From positions 26,379,501 to 26,443,500 of the forward strand of contig JBAIAC010000026.1 of NCBI GenBank assembly GCA_037349315.1: a stretch of 64,000 nucleotides of DNA, read 5' to 3'. The notes beneath the pieces were generated by a model. That model saw only the letters and a list, made by a program, of their open reading frames with translations. It did not search any database and was not told where the DNA came from. The position numbers and the translations under genes were made by a program. Position 1 is the first letter of the stretch. Every line of letters starts with the position of its first letter. Source of the stretch: Chelydra serpentina. Lineage: Eukaryota; Chordata; Testudines; Chelydridae. Below, piece by piece: positions 8,825 through 19,699 of the stretch.

Positions 8825-11260
8825 AGGGCAGGCCCACAACATTTTGGCACCTGTGGCGGGGAGCTCAAATGATGTCTCCATACCCCCTAGCTTGGGCCAA
8901 AACTTTGAAAGATCTCAATTCTGCCTTCTTCCTGTTCTACTCCTCTCATGGTACTGCTCTACTACCTATCCCAATAAAGGAGAACTAATAACTTAAAATG
9001 CCTTGTTCAAAAATTTTCAGTAACACTTAACTTTCAAACGCTTAAACAGCAAATGTAACTTTTCTTGTCTGCATAGTAAACACTGACATTTTTATCTGTT
9101 TGAATAATCAAAGTGGTGCTTTCTGTGCCTTCTTGGTTGCAAAGATTTGAACTGCTTCCTGAAGGTCCACAGTCTGGGCCAGCTCATGCTCTATTGAGAT
9201 GGTTGCAAGGCCGATCAGCCTTCCCTGTGTCATTGTGGAGCGTAGATATGTTTTTATTAGCTTCAGCTTGGAGAAGCTGTATTCTCCACTGGAAACTGTT
9301 ACAGGAAGTGTTAGAAGTATGCGTAGAGCAACAAAAGCATTTGGAAAGAGGGTGGTCATTTTATTTGTGCACATACATTCCAGAAGAGACTTTGGAGTTG
9401 ATCCTGCTGAAATGTATCTTGAAAGGGCTTTCAGTTCATCACTTAAATCACTCGCATCAATATCACACATGTCATCATGTGCCAACACTGACTCTAGTGC
9501 CCTGCATTGCTGGTGTAGGTCTTCTTCAGGTATAGTGAGGAATTTTGGAACATCATACAACTTTGAATTGTTCTTTGGGGTCTGTTATGGGATTATCCTG
9601 TGCCTCGTAATCAAAATGTCTTCTTCTTTGGTGATTCTTGTATTCTTGAATGGGTGGGGAAATAGCTTCAGTGTGAAGTTCCTTTGCCAACTTCTGTGTA
9701 CTCTTCAGAACGTTTTGAAATCCCTCATCTGACCAGTAAGACTGTAGGTATGACTTTGCTTTGTCCAGTTGTTCCATTGCTCCAGATATATCAAGGTCAA
9801 CACCTGGGAGTCTCTTGCTTACAACATTTATTTCAAACAGTATGTTATGCCACAACACTAAGCCACACAGAAATTTGAAGTTATGTATGTTTCTGGTGAT
9901 TCCATTTCCCTCTGCCACTGTTCTCCCACAAACAGTTCCTGTCATAGCATTATCCTCCTTAATGGCAACTATGGCAACATCTATCTTCCCAATTTGGTGT
10001 TTGATAGGCTTTATTGCCTCCACTCGACTTTCCCATCGTGTGGCACTCAGTGGTTTCAGTGTCAGAGAGGATGTTCCCAGATGTTGCTTCAAAATTTGCC
10101 ATTGATGAGTTGATGCAGAGAAAAATACATAGATGCTTTGAATTATATTTAAAAAATCAGCAGCCTCACCTGATGCTGATGCTGCATCACTGACCACCAA
10201 GTTCAATGAATGAAAACTGCATGGGACAAAAAAAGCTTGAGGGTTTAACTCTCGGATCTGTGTCTGCACTCCTCTGTTCTTTCGTCTCATGTTGGCACCA
10301 TTATCGTAGCCCTGACCTCTCATGTCAGCTATCACAATTCCTGTATCTTCCAGCTTTCTAAGAAGCACATTTGTCATACCAGCTCCTGTAGTATCATCAA
10401 TGTCAATAAATTCTAGAAAATTCTCTCTGACAGTCACCATTGCAGGGACATTTTCACTAGGTTCTGTTGTTGTTACAAAATGCACCAAAGTCATTTGTTC
10501 CGTATGGCTGATGTCAGGTCTGCAGTCCAGAATAACAGAGTAATATCTTGCCCACAATCTTCTGTTTGACTTTTGTTGCCAGTAACTGTATGATCTCATT
10601 TTGAATTGTTTTTCCAAGGTAGTGGTGTGTGTACATTTCTTGGGTGGTGACTCTTCTTAGATGCTCCTGGAATACAGCATCAAACTCAGCCATCAGCTCC
10701 ACAATTTTAAGGAAGTTTCCATTGTTTGGCACATACAGCTGATCTGAAGTGCCACGCAGTGCTAGGTTTTGCGTAGCAAGCATTCTCACAATGGCAATGA
10801 GCCTTTTCAGAACATTTTACCAATAAAGAGTCTCTGATGCAATCTTCTCTTGATGCTGATCATCTGTGGTGGCATTTTACCATAGTCTCATCTCAAGCTC
10901 TTTCCACTTATGGAATGATCTCTGGTGATTTGCTGCCTTCTCATGATTTCTAGCCAGAATTTTCCAGTCCTTTGTTCCTATAGAACCCAATGTGTCTGGA
11001 ACATTAGACTGGAAGAGTTTGCAACAAAAACAGTATGCAACATTCTGGGTTTTTGAGTACAGAAGCCATGGCCTCTCCACTTTGTCACCATTGGGGATTT
11101 CACGCCAGTAATGTGTTGGATGGAAACTTCTGTTTTCATTGTCTTTGGGGAACATGAAGTTTTTCATTTGCTGTGGCCCATGCAGTACAAGGAAGTCCCT
11201 CACGCTCAGTTCACCTCATGGTAAGGCCAGCCATGATTTCCCCCCATGTTCAACACTGTC
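8825..11260 (-). mobile_element. hAT transposon remnant
   Basis: The element contains a decayed transposase gene on minus. Its downstream end is marked by GGGCAGGCCCACAACATTTT and GGCGGGGAGCTCAAATGA (8825-8875), an end sequence I associate with this hAT group. The upstream end after about 11220 shows no matching inverted repeat, so the 5' terminus appears lost or unrecognisable. Confidence 0.75.
9108..11203 (-). pseudogene. Broken hAT transposase (TTF zinc finger, DUF4371, hAT dimerisation)
   Basis: Four minus-strand pieces follow domain order. 11203-10877 is a TTF-type zinc-finger region (HPTHYWRE, YCFCCKLF). 10789-10514 is the start of the DUF4371-like region. 10617-9553 is the RNase-H-like core with ILDCRPD (candidate first catalytic Asp, residue 31 of that frame), RGQGYDNGANM (second Asp, residue 105) and PCSFHSLNLV. 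9560-9108 is the C-terminal dimerisation domain with SSGEYSFSKLKLIK, containing the expected Glu. Breaks are a frame change between the first two pieces, a TAA at 10819-10817 where a Trp codon is followed by a stop, and frame shifts near 10540 and 9560. All three acidic residues remain, but the frame does not. It resembles the ZMYM1-like/P52rIPK-like group of hAT proteins. I see no sign of domestication. Confidence 0.9.
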
Positions 11261-11552
11261 AATACTGTTATCTAGTGTTGTAGACTAGTAACTGTCCTTT
11301 TCAATAGGTTAAAGATTGAAATGCAAGGTCCCTACTGCTACTGCTCTTTATAGAAGAGTACCTGGTACTTTTCTGCTATCTCACAGTATTCACTGAATCT
11401 GTCCCTCCAACAAAGCCCAAGCTGTCCCAGTCCCAAAGACACATGGGCTGCTGGAATGCAGGGCTCAAGTTCAGCTGGAATGTGGTGATGTGGTGTACTG
11501 ATTTCTCAAACGATCTCATTCTCCAAAATCTCAGCCAACTAAGGATGATATT
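11261..11552. other. Noncoding flank of the hAT remnant
   Basis: No recognisable element. It may include the degraded 5' end of the transposon. Confidence 0.3.
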
Positions 11553-11705
11553 TTAAAGGCATTTAGGTGCCTAAAGATGCAGATGGGGCCTATTGATATA
11601 TTGAGAAGTGCATAGGTGCCTAACTCCAAGGCCTAAGAACTTCTGAAAATCCTATTAGGTACCTATCTGCATCTTTAGGCACCCAAACACCTTCTGAAAT
11701 CTGGC
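11553..11705. repeat. Foldback repeat, TTAGGCACCTAA type
   Basis: The left arm has CATTTAGGTGCCTAAAGATG and the right arm ATCTGCATCTTTAGGCACCC, inverted. This is the same theme as 516-664. Confidence 0.7.
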
Positions 11706-13300
11706 TTTAGGAACCTCTTAAGAGGTTCCTGTATTTATTTTGCATTCAGATTTTGTGCCCTGACTGACCTGACTGGGGTAACAGAGCTGCTTGCCCTAAC
11801 TAGCTGATCACTAAGAAGCTCAGCTGCTCCCCCGCCAGGACAGAGAGGAACTGATACCCACCTACTTTTCAGGAATAGCATTTCCAGGGAGTTGGCTAAC
11901 ATCCAGAACAGCATTCAGATTCAGCACAAATCCTTACAATCGCCTGGTAGCAGAAGCTGACTTTATGGGCATCTGCCAGTGGCCTAAAACATGTAATCTT
12001 CATTTACAGGGATGATTGGAGTTTGCCTACGGTAAAAACTGAGGCATGTTGCACCTAGTGAGATTGAGTTGTACAATGTCACCAAATGTCTTGTACACCC
12101 CACCACACCTCTTTAAGAAAGTAATAGCTCAACTAGTTCAGTTAAGCAAAAATAAAAAAATAGTTTTGCTGGTTTCCCCATCCCATTAAATACGCACATT
12201 GAACTGGCTGAGGAGCCAATCCCAGTTCTAAAAAGAGATCCATCTCTCAGTTTTCTCTTAATTACATCAAGGCTGTATGTGCTTTTTTTTTTGCTGTTCA
12301 GTGCATAATCCTCACCATCTCTCCGGTTTCATAAAGCTTGGCATATTCAGTGCTCTAAAGCCACAAGAGCTATCTGTTTATCTGCATACCTGGGCACCAT
12401 TTATCATTTTCACTGCATTTAATATAGATGTCTCCACACTGACCACTAGCACTGTCTTTTGGCCTTTACTGATGTTGGCTGGTAATTTATTAGGCTTTCT
12501 TTTTTTGTTCGTATTTCCTGTATATCCCCTCACCATGAAGATAATACACAGGAAATCAGCCAGTTTCTTAGTGCTTTCTAACATATCCATCATCTGTACA
12601 CAACATTTTAAATACATGGTATCTTAGCTCCAAAAAATGAAATTGATTTTAATGAGTAAATAAAGGTCTCTGTTGCAAGTACAACTTAGCTCTGCTGGGC
12701 TATAACACAGTAGTTCCAGCAGGAAAATGAATCAGATAGTTTTAAAAAAGAATGCATTAAATTATTCACACAAACTATTTTTACCTAAAAAGCTTTGCAT
12801 GTTTTCATATTGCATCTCAACTTACACGGAGGGGAAAAAACCTAATAAGCATCCAAATAAACATGTGCTTGATTAAATGAGACACACCACTGCCTTGTAA
12901 ATTACTTGGTAACTGATCCCTTGCTGAACTTTAGAAAGTGCTTCATGTTAAAGTTTAATCTGCATGGTAGGTAATTAAGACAAAAATATGTAGGAAATGG
13001 AAACAGAAATATTTTATATTATGGTGCAAATTTTCAATCAGGTGCATAGCTAAATATGGGGATATTTTTTCAGTGCTTGACTTTTCCATGCACATGTACA
13101 TTCAATCCCAATTTGTGTGCATATATTACAGGATTTGCACACCCTAAAATCATATCACACAGTGTTCATAGAAAGGGGTATTTTATTTCCCGTATTACTC
13201 TATAATATTCCATCTTTATAGGTTTTTAAAGGGGAAAAAAACAGAAAACATACATGGTGAGGCACTGTACGAATGTGGTACAATGTTCAGTGGGGTCTTT
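11706..13300. other. No recognisable genes
   Basis: AT-rich. An open frame of 116 codons at 12277-12627 is hydrophobic and Phe/Leu-rich but has no domain pattern and is overlapped on the other strand by another open frame. I treat it as chance. Confidence 0.45.
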
Positions 13301-13345
13301 GTTATATATTATCTATATATATATCTATATATATCTATATATAAA
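13300..13345. repeat. TATATC/TATA microsatellite
   Basis: Short tandem TATATATCTA-type repeats ending in an A run. Confidence 0.8.
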
Positions 13346-13499
13346 AAAAACACAAGATCTCTATGACCCGTTCTTTTAACATTCAGTTTTTTCTAACTAT
13401 TGGTTTAGTGGTTTCTAGTTTGATTCTGTGGACAGTAACTACCATGAGTTTGTTTACATGAAAGTTTGCCACTCATATCTTGTTGGGTTTTGATACTAA

Positions 13500-13560
13500 A
13501 TTCATAGACTTAAGGCCAAAAGGGACTCTCGTGATCCTTTGGTCTGACATTCTGTACATA
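13500..13560. repeat. CR1-type dispersed repeat scrap
   Basis: CATAGACTTAAGGCCAAAAG and TGATCCTTTGGTCTGAC resemble the 'CATAGATTCTAAGGCCAGAAG' block that I recall as frequent in turtle CR1-derived sequence. Short and degenerate. Confidence 0.45.
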
Positions 13561-13696
13561 TCTATTTCCGTCCTGGCTTCCCTAATGAAATGAATATCAA
13601 ATTTAGAATGTAGAATGGAAGACACAAAATTGTTCAAACTACTCTGGTGGGAGTTTGCTATAGAGTGCTCTTATTCCATATTCTTCTGGCTTTTGG

Positions 13697-13766
13697 GGTC
13701 TGACCCAAAGCGAGTTGACATCAATGGAAAGACTCCGATTGATTTAGTGGGCTTTGGATCCGGCCT
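13697..13766. repeat. Short palindromic repeat, CAATGGG type
   Basis: TGACCCAAAGCG...CATCAATGGAAAGACTCC...ATTTAGTGGGCTTTGGATC reads as an imperfect palindrome of the CAATGGGA family. Confidence 0.5.
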
Positions 13767-14044
13767 TTTACGCCTGATACATGAAAAATAAAACTCTCAG
13801 TTTGGAAGTTGTCGCAGTGTACTGTAAATTTCAGTACATATCTTCACTGTTTGGATTATTCTATTTCATTTCAGCAGCATCACTATTTTCAATGGCATAA
13901 ACCTGAACAATCACCAAACAGCAAGAAAACATCCAGATAAAATTTAAATTACACAGTAATGAAGACAAAAGAAACCAATCTAAAGTATAAGGACAGTGAA
14001 TCCAATATTATATTATTTTCTCCCATTTCTATTTCAGGTATAAG

Positions 14045-14250
14045 CTGTGAGGAGCAAATTTTCAGAAGAGCTCGTTTAAGTACCTAAATGGAGTGGCCAG
14101 ACTTTCAAAAGTACTTCACACTCTTTGCTCTCAAATATGAATATGAAACATTTCCCCTCCTTATTTTGGTGCCTCAAAGGGAGCTGCTGGGTGTTGAATT
14201 TTTTTGAAAATCTGGGCCCAAGTGCCCACAGAGAGAATTTTTGAAACGGA
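14045..14250. repeat. Dispersed 'AAATTTTCAGAAG...TTTGAAAATCTGGGC' repeat
   Basis: The outer motifs ATTTTCAGAAG and GAAAATCTGGGCCC and internal AAGTACCTAAATGG match a family that also appears at about 16285-16430. Both ends are loosely inverted. Noncoding. Confidence 0.4.
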
Positions 14251-15245
14251 CTATTAAAGTAATTGGATTAGCACTCAGTGTCTTGAAATAACAACCAGTG
14301 GTAAATCTAACATTTGGAAATAAAGGGGTTAACTTACCATTAAGAGAGAAAATTTTTGTCTAGCAGCAGAGGTGGCAGTGATCAGTCTGTTGAACCACAG
14401 AGCTACAGTATGTTTCTCTGAATTTAAACACACAGTCCAAGTTGAACAAAAAATGTAAAATGTCAAGCTACTATATTAACATTTTCCAACTTCAGGTATT
14501 TATCAGCTTATTGAGACAATGACCAAGTGAATGTAACCTGGCTTTCATATCTGAACCTGGCTAGTGAGAGGGACATACTGTGGCTGTAACAGTACTGTCA
14601 AACATTCGGATCATTCTTCATCAGGAACAGACTAAAAATGTCAGCTCCTTAGCAGAGAGGTTAACACAGAACTTGACATGAGGGTGAATATAACCTTCAG
14701 ATCTGGATTTCTTTTAATACCTAGTGAAAACCAAACAAGTAACAGAGAGAAATGATGCCGAGTTTTAAATATCATAGCATTTCATCTTCCTGTCACCCCA
14801 AGTCCTGCACCCAGAGCCCAATCTAAACAACTTGGATGGGTACTGGATATCTCCAAGGGTGAAGGCAGATGGAGAAGGAATCGTAATTCCAACACATCAA
14901 TGGAGTTGTTCTTTAGCCACTGATCTAGCCTCATGATTGAAGTACGGCTCTTTCTACAGAGCAATTTATGCATAGGTAGATCCACCAGTCTATGACCTGC
15001 CCACCTTAACTCTGCTCAAAGTTAGGCTCTGTGGTTTGGTGCACACCTGCCATATAAACTACCTAAACTGATCATTTCACATACACACAATGGAAATGTA
15101 CATGCATTCCAAACACCTGCAAAGAGAAAACAGGATTTGTTGCTCCATGCACATCCCTATACCTTAGACATTGCAGTAATTCCAAATGTGCTGACAAGTG
15201 GATGAAAGTTTGGCATCGAATCCTGTCTCTCTAGAGAGAGAGACA
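14251..15245. other. No recognisable genes
   Basis: Unremarkable AT-rich sequence. Short open frames lack any domain pattern. Confidence 0.4.
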
Positions 15246-15455
15246 GGAGGGATAGCTCAGTGGTTTGAGCATTGGCTTGCTAAACCCAGGGTTGTGAGTT
15301 CAATCCTTGAGGGGGCCATTTAGGGATCTGGGGCAAAAATCTATCAGGGGACAGTACATGGTCCTGCTAGTGAAGGCAGGGGACTGGACTCGATGACCTT
15401 GAAAGGTCCTTCCAGTTCTAGGAGATTGGCATATCTCCATTTTTTATTTTTATGG
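15246..15455 (+). mobile_element. Turtle tRNA-derived PolIII SINE, full-length-like
   Basis: The 5' half is tRNA-like, with A box GATAGCTCAGTGG (15251-15263) and B box GGTTGTGAGTTCAATCC (ending 15306). A conserved GGGGGCCATTTAGGGATCTG linker follows. The 3' half contains GAAAGGTCCTTCCAGTTCTA, the segment shared with CR1-type LINE tails, which supplies the retrotransposition machinery in trans in this SINE class. It ends in a T-rich tail. This family is the strongest taxonomic marker in the window. Confidence 0.88.
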
Positions 15456-16540
15456 TACCCTAGACATTCAGTCACCAAGGTACAAGCAATAGATATTCTT
15501 AGATACAGTGGTAAATACAGACCAATCAAGTCTCTCAAAGTCTGAGTTCCAGTGAAATGTCAGTATCCTACAACTTATGATTTTACTTGCACAACTAAGA
15601 ACCCACACACATTGTGGGTTCCCACAACTCTGAGTGAAGGAGATTTGTGGTGTGCAAGGAATACAGAAATCAGGACATTATCAGCATTGACGCCAGCCAG
15701 TGTGGGGAATATATGTGCAAGAATACTACTTTATAAAAATTACAGAAGGCAGAAGCTTTAAACTGGGTTTGATTCTGTAACTTAGATCATTGCAATCCAT
15801 TCCCATAATACACTCTAATGATTTGTGCTATATCTTTGATGGCTTTTAGCAGCAAAAAGTTACAACATCATAACACCTGGTAGCTAAATGTCATCTAATA
15901 TCTATTTTGTCAATAAAAATTTTGGTAACATTTTATTTTAAGTTTTTCAACAGATAATATTATTTCATTATAGAATACTCACTTTAATTACTGCATTTAT
16001 TTATTCAGTCATTGAGCTCTTTCATTTATTTTGGGGCAACACAAATTTGGGATATCCTCTCCTGGTGTTTTATGGTAGCTGAGATAAGATTCTGAGCATA
16101 AAACAACAATATTAACTCCTTTTCAGCAAAGCAAGCTAAAGAAATAATGGAGAAATCAAACAGAAAAAAAAAACGATTTAAGGACTCAGTCCTGTAAATA
16201 TACAACTCTCTCAGCTTTCAACACTGCATCTCGCAGAAATACTCTGCACTTTGCAGGACTGAACCTTAGATATTTATACTAAGAACTCGATTTTCAGAAG
16301 ATTTTCAGCACTGCCTGAGGACAATGAGCGCCACGGACTGCTGAGTACTTTTGAAAATCTGTTCACTTCATTAAGGTGCCTAAATGAGAGCAGACCTTTT
16401 TTTGAAATTTTGGGTCTAATAATAATAGATACACATTATTTGGGAAGGACATGATTCTCCCATAGCCAGAGCATACTCCCTGGAAAAGATCTAACCTCTG
16501 GAAAATGAGTGTACATTTACTATAACTCTTAATTTAAAAA
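15456..16540. other. No genes; one degenerate dispersed repeat
   Basis: About 16285-16430 carries GATTTTCAGAAGATTTTCAG and TTTTGAAAATCTG with AAGGTGCCTAAATG, a relative of 14045-14250. The rest is unremarkable. Confidence 0.4.
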
Positions 16541-17738
16541 TGTAACCCTTCTGCCAGTCAGAGTTGGCAGCAACAAGGGCCGGGTTCAGTATCTAGGGGT
16601 TCCATTCCAATGACACAATGCAAAACCGGCTCGAGCCCCCACCCAGTGACTTGGGACAAATATATATCACCCTCCTGGGCGCCTCTAAGAGGCAGTACGT
16701 CCCCTCTCGCAAGCACAGAGTCTGAGTGTAGCAAAAACCTTTTAATGACAGAGAGAAACAATGTGGCATTTTGTTGGGGAAACACCACATCTAGGATTCA
16801 TAAACCAAACTGTGAGCAAAGACCCACCCCAGCAAATTGGCCATGTCCTTTCCCTTTGGTTCTTGAGTCCAGCAACCCCAAAAATCACTCAAAGTCCCAA
16901 AAGTCCAGACCCAGAGTTCAAAAGTTCATCTGCAGAGTGCTACACCCCCCCGCCCGGTCTGGGTAGAAATGGGGAGGGGAGAGGTAAGGGGCACCTTACG
17001 TGGCTCGAAGCTGATTGCCCCGTCCCTTTGTGGGGCTTCGATCTGCTCTGCTGTGCTCCGCTCGCCATCCCATGAGTCACTCCGCTCCACCAGCCATCCC
17101 GCAAGCCGCTCCGGCTGTCCCACCAACTGCTCCGCCTCACCAGCAGCTCCACACCATCAGCCATCCCGCAAGCTGCTCCACAATATATCTTCTGGCTCCT
17201 CCACTACTTAATACAGTGCTCAGTGATTTCAGCTCTTTAGTGATTTCAGCTTGTAGTAAGGGGAGCCTTAGTGCTAATTTGCACCATTAGCTCCAAGTGA
17301 TTCCAACTCAGCAGCCTGTGATTAAACTCCTAAGGAATTCAAAATTAGCTCTGATATTCCACAGTGGGGTGGGGGGGGGAGAGGAAGAGGCCCATACCAC
17401 CAGGTACAAATATCTGTCCCCAGCCTCTCTCAATTCAGTGGGTTTTGGAACCCATGTCCCTCACCGAGCGAGTGCTGCTTTGTTGATGGCGAGTCCCTCC
17501 ATCATAACAAAAGGTCACAGTCCTTGATTCACATAATCAGGGAAACAACACTTTATTCTTCCTGCCCCAATAACAGAGAAACTGGGGATCCCACAGCAGC
17601 CAAAGTGACCATTTGGGCAAGCGATCCATCATGCTTTGCAGGGTGGGTGTATCCATGCAAACAAGATTAGCCCCTGACATCCCTTTCCACAACTCACCAC
17701 CAGATGTCAGGGTACAGCTCATCCTAACTCTGCTTACA
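16541..17738. mobile_element. Solo LTR, family 1, copy A (1198 bp)
   Basis: It starts TGTAACCCTTCTGCC and ends CTCTGCTTACA, so TG...CA with inverted TGTAA/TTACA ends. It is flanked by AAAA on both sides. It aligns along its length with 21605-22954. One complete 67-bp unit (17103-17169) is followed by a partial. Candidate polyadenylation signals (AATAAA as TTTATT near 17552; ATTAAA as TTTAAT near 16741) read on minus, and a TATATAT lies on plus near 16660, so the orientation is not settled. No gag, pol or env is seen nearby. It is an endogenous-retrovirus-like LTR. The open frames inside are incidental. Confidence 0.8.
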
Positions 17739-19005
17739 AAAACAAAAAAAATAGACTTTGCTGATGATAGAAGTTCTTTTACATAATCTCAAAGGGCATG
17801 ATATAAATCAGTTTATCATACAGTCAAAAGAGCATAAGCCCCTAAAATAATCTGTAACCAAAAGAGTAAAGCAAGTAGCCATCGCTTTTCATACCTGGCT
17901 GACCAAATATGCTGGATTCAATTCAGCAATGACATAATCTTATAAAAGATACCTGTAAATAAAACAAAATTTCTGTTCTACCAGACACCAAAATCATCAG
18001 GAATGAGTACCGCTGAGGTTTTCAACATCAAGGCACAAGAATGATCTGAAAAGGACAATTCTCTTAGCCAATAAATTAAGGAAACATTGAATCTATCAAA
18101 CCAAATGTGAAAAGAGCTACAAATATCAAATCGGTATAGTGAACCATATTGTGCACACATTAAGGGTTTAAAGAACCCTGATGGCATTACAGTGAATTTA
18201 ACTCTTAAGGATTAATTTTTTTAAATGTACATCTTATTCTCATCTCTATAATATTAGATTTGCTCAATAGTTTACTAATAAACCCAATTTCAACTAAAAG
18301 TAGTGATAAAGAGGTGATAACATCTGGCAAAAACATGTGAGACAAAGATCATTCTAAAAAGGTACTGGCCTTTAAGGCCAGAGGAGGTAATTAGGGAGGT
18401 CAGCTCTCCTGTTCCATGCAAGCGGATGAAGGCCAGGAATAACTGAAACAGTCATTGGGAGACAGGACGAAGGTCCCAGGAAACAGGCAGGGTCTGGGAG
18501 AAGAAAGGATAGAGTCTTTCCAGGCCATTGTTCCTGTAAGTTTCCAGGACCAGGAGACTGTGGAGTGGGTGGAGCAAGGCTCCTCTCTCCCCCAGTCAGT
18601 ACAGACAAGCATTTGGTGTTATTAAAACAACCTGTGGGGGATGAATAGACTGATTGACTGGGAAGGTGAGTCAAAAGGAGGCTCCAAACCTATTCATTGG
18701 AGCTGCTGAGAATGAGAGGGAGAACTCACGAGGACAGAAATCACATAGCCTCAAGAAAGAGGGGGTTTGAATTCCCCAGGAGAGAGGAAATATTGCTCTT
18801 AAAGACTCTGGGTGTAAGTGGATTATTCTCAGAATTTAGCAGGAAACTGATGAAAGGCTGCCACAGGCCACTAGGGGGCACACTGGGGACAGCACCTATC
18901 TATATGCATATTTATCTTTGATTTGGGTACTTTATATGGCTCGTATTATCACTGTAGTATCTGAGCAAGTTATATTTGATTGGAGACCATTTTCTCCTTT
19001 AAAAT
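17739..19005. other. No recognisable genes
   Basis: AT-rich up to about 18350, then a more GC-balanced block (18360-18910) that may be an old repeat but that I cannot name. Confidence 0.35.
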
Positions 19006-19018
19006 ATCACTTCTCGGC
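19006..19018 (+). other. U2 snRNA 5'-end-like 13-mer at retrotransposon junction
   Basis: ATCACTTCTCGGC matches the 5' end of vertebrate U2 snRNA (ATCGCTTCTCGGC) at 12 of 13 positions. The one difference is G to A, as CpG decay would give. It abuts the 3' end of the R2-class element. The rest of a U2 gene is absent. Confidence 0.55.
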
Positions 19019-19692
19019 GAGTGGAATTTAAAAATTTATTAAGATAATGTTAAAAATAAAAATAACGGTACAGAGTTTAAGCATAGAAGTTTCTGGTTAT
19101 CAGGGGATAAGGTACAGATTATCAAGGAGAGCGAAGTTCGGTTTTAGGATTGGATGACGTAAGGAATACATAATCTGCAACATCCCCAATTGGGGGTAAA
19201 GGCTTAACGGGTCAAAGTACAGAGATTGAGATATGAGGGTAAGTTGTTCATATATAATGGCTATGTTCAGTTGTGGAGTAGAATGAGTGGGTACGATGAT
19301 GAGGATGGATTTACCCTCATTTGGTGAGTTGTAATGTTCAGTGAGTTTATCATTCCAGTTCATATGGTCCAGTGGGAAAAAGACTCTCGGTCCCTTTCTC
19401 ATAGATGCTGTACGATGTCGTTCCGGCTCACGCCTCCTGGTACTGTCGGTGGCCGGTGATGTGTTCGATGTAGATGTCCCTGGACCATCGGATGCTGTCC
19501 GAGACCATGAGGCGCTGCATGAGCCATGCGTAGCGTCGACCGATCCTGTAGGTCCACAGCACAGGCTCGTTGCAGGGGTCCTAGGAGCCCAGGGCTCCGA
19601 CGATCAGGGCATCCATCTGCACCTCGTAGCCCTTCGCTCTCAGGGTGTTGGCCAGAGGGGCGTACTTTTCCAGCTTACAAGCAGGTGATGTA
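19019..19692 (-). mobile_element. 3' end of an R2-class (RLE-encoding) non-LTR retrotransposon, 5'-truncated
   Basis: The minus strand carries the C-terminal coding end (19690-19428) and a 3' UTR of about 400 bp rich in CTCATC/ACCCACT motifs, ending AATAAATTTTTAAATTCC at about 19024. The region is much GC-richer than its surroundings in the coding part. The 5' break is at about 19692. With the U2-like junction, a U2-targeting lineage such as Utopia or Keno is a candidate, by inference. Confidence 0.7.
19428..19690 (-). pseudogene. C-terminus of R2-class reverse transcriptase/endonuclease protein
   Basis: The conceptual translation contains LEKYAPLANTLRAKGYEV, VGALGS*DPCNEPVLW, RIGRRYAWLMQRLMVSDSI and RWSRDIYIEHITGHRQY, ending at TGA (19430-19428). 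KYxPLA...VGALGxWDPxNE...IRWSRDIY is the pattern I know from C-terminal ends of R2-like proteins in fish and reptiles. One in-frame TAG (19583-19581) replaces the expected Trp. Only about 85 residues remain, and the reverse transcriptase domain is missing. Confidence 0.7.
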
Positions 19693-19699
19693 ACAAAAT

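Noticed and set aside
15246..15310. A functional tRNA gene
   Set aside because: A and B boxes are present but the sequence continues into the SINE body, and a second copy exists at 34.2 kb on the other strand.
19006..19018. A U2 snRNA gene
   Set aside because: Only 13 nt match; the Sm site, the branch-point-pairing region and the promoter elements are absent.
19341..19688. 115-codon plus-strand open frame
   Set aside because: Antisense to the R2-class C-terminus, which matches a family on minus.
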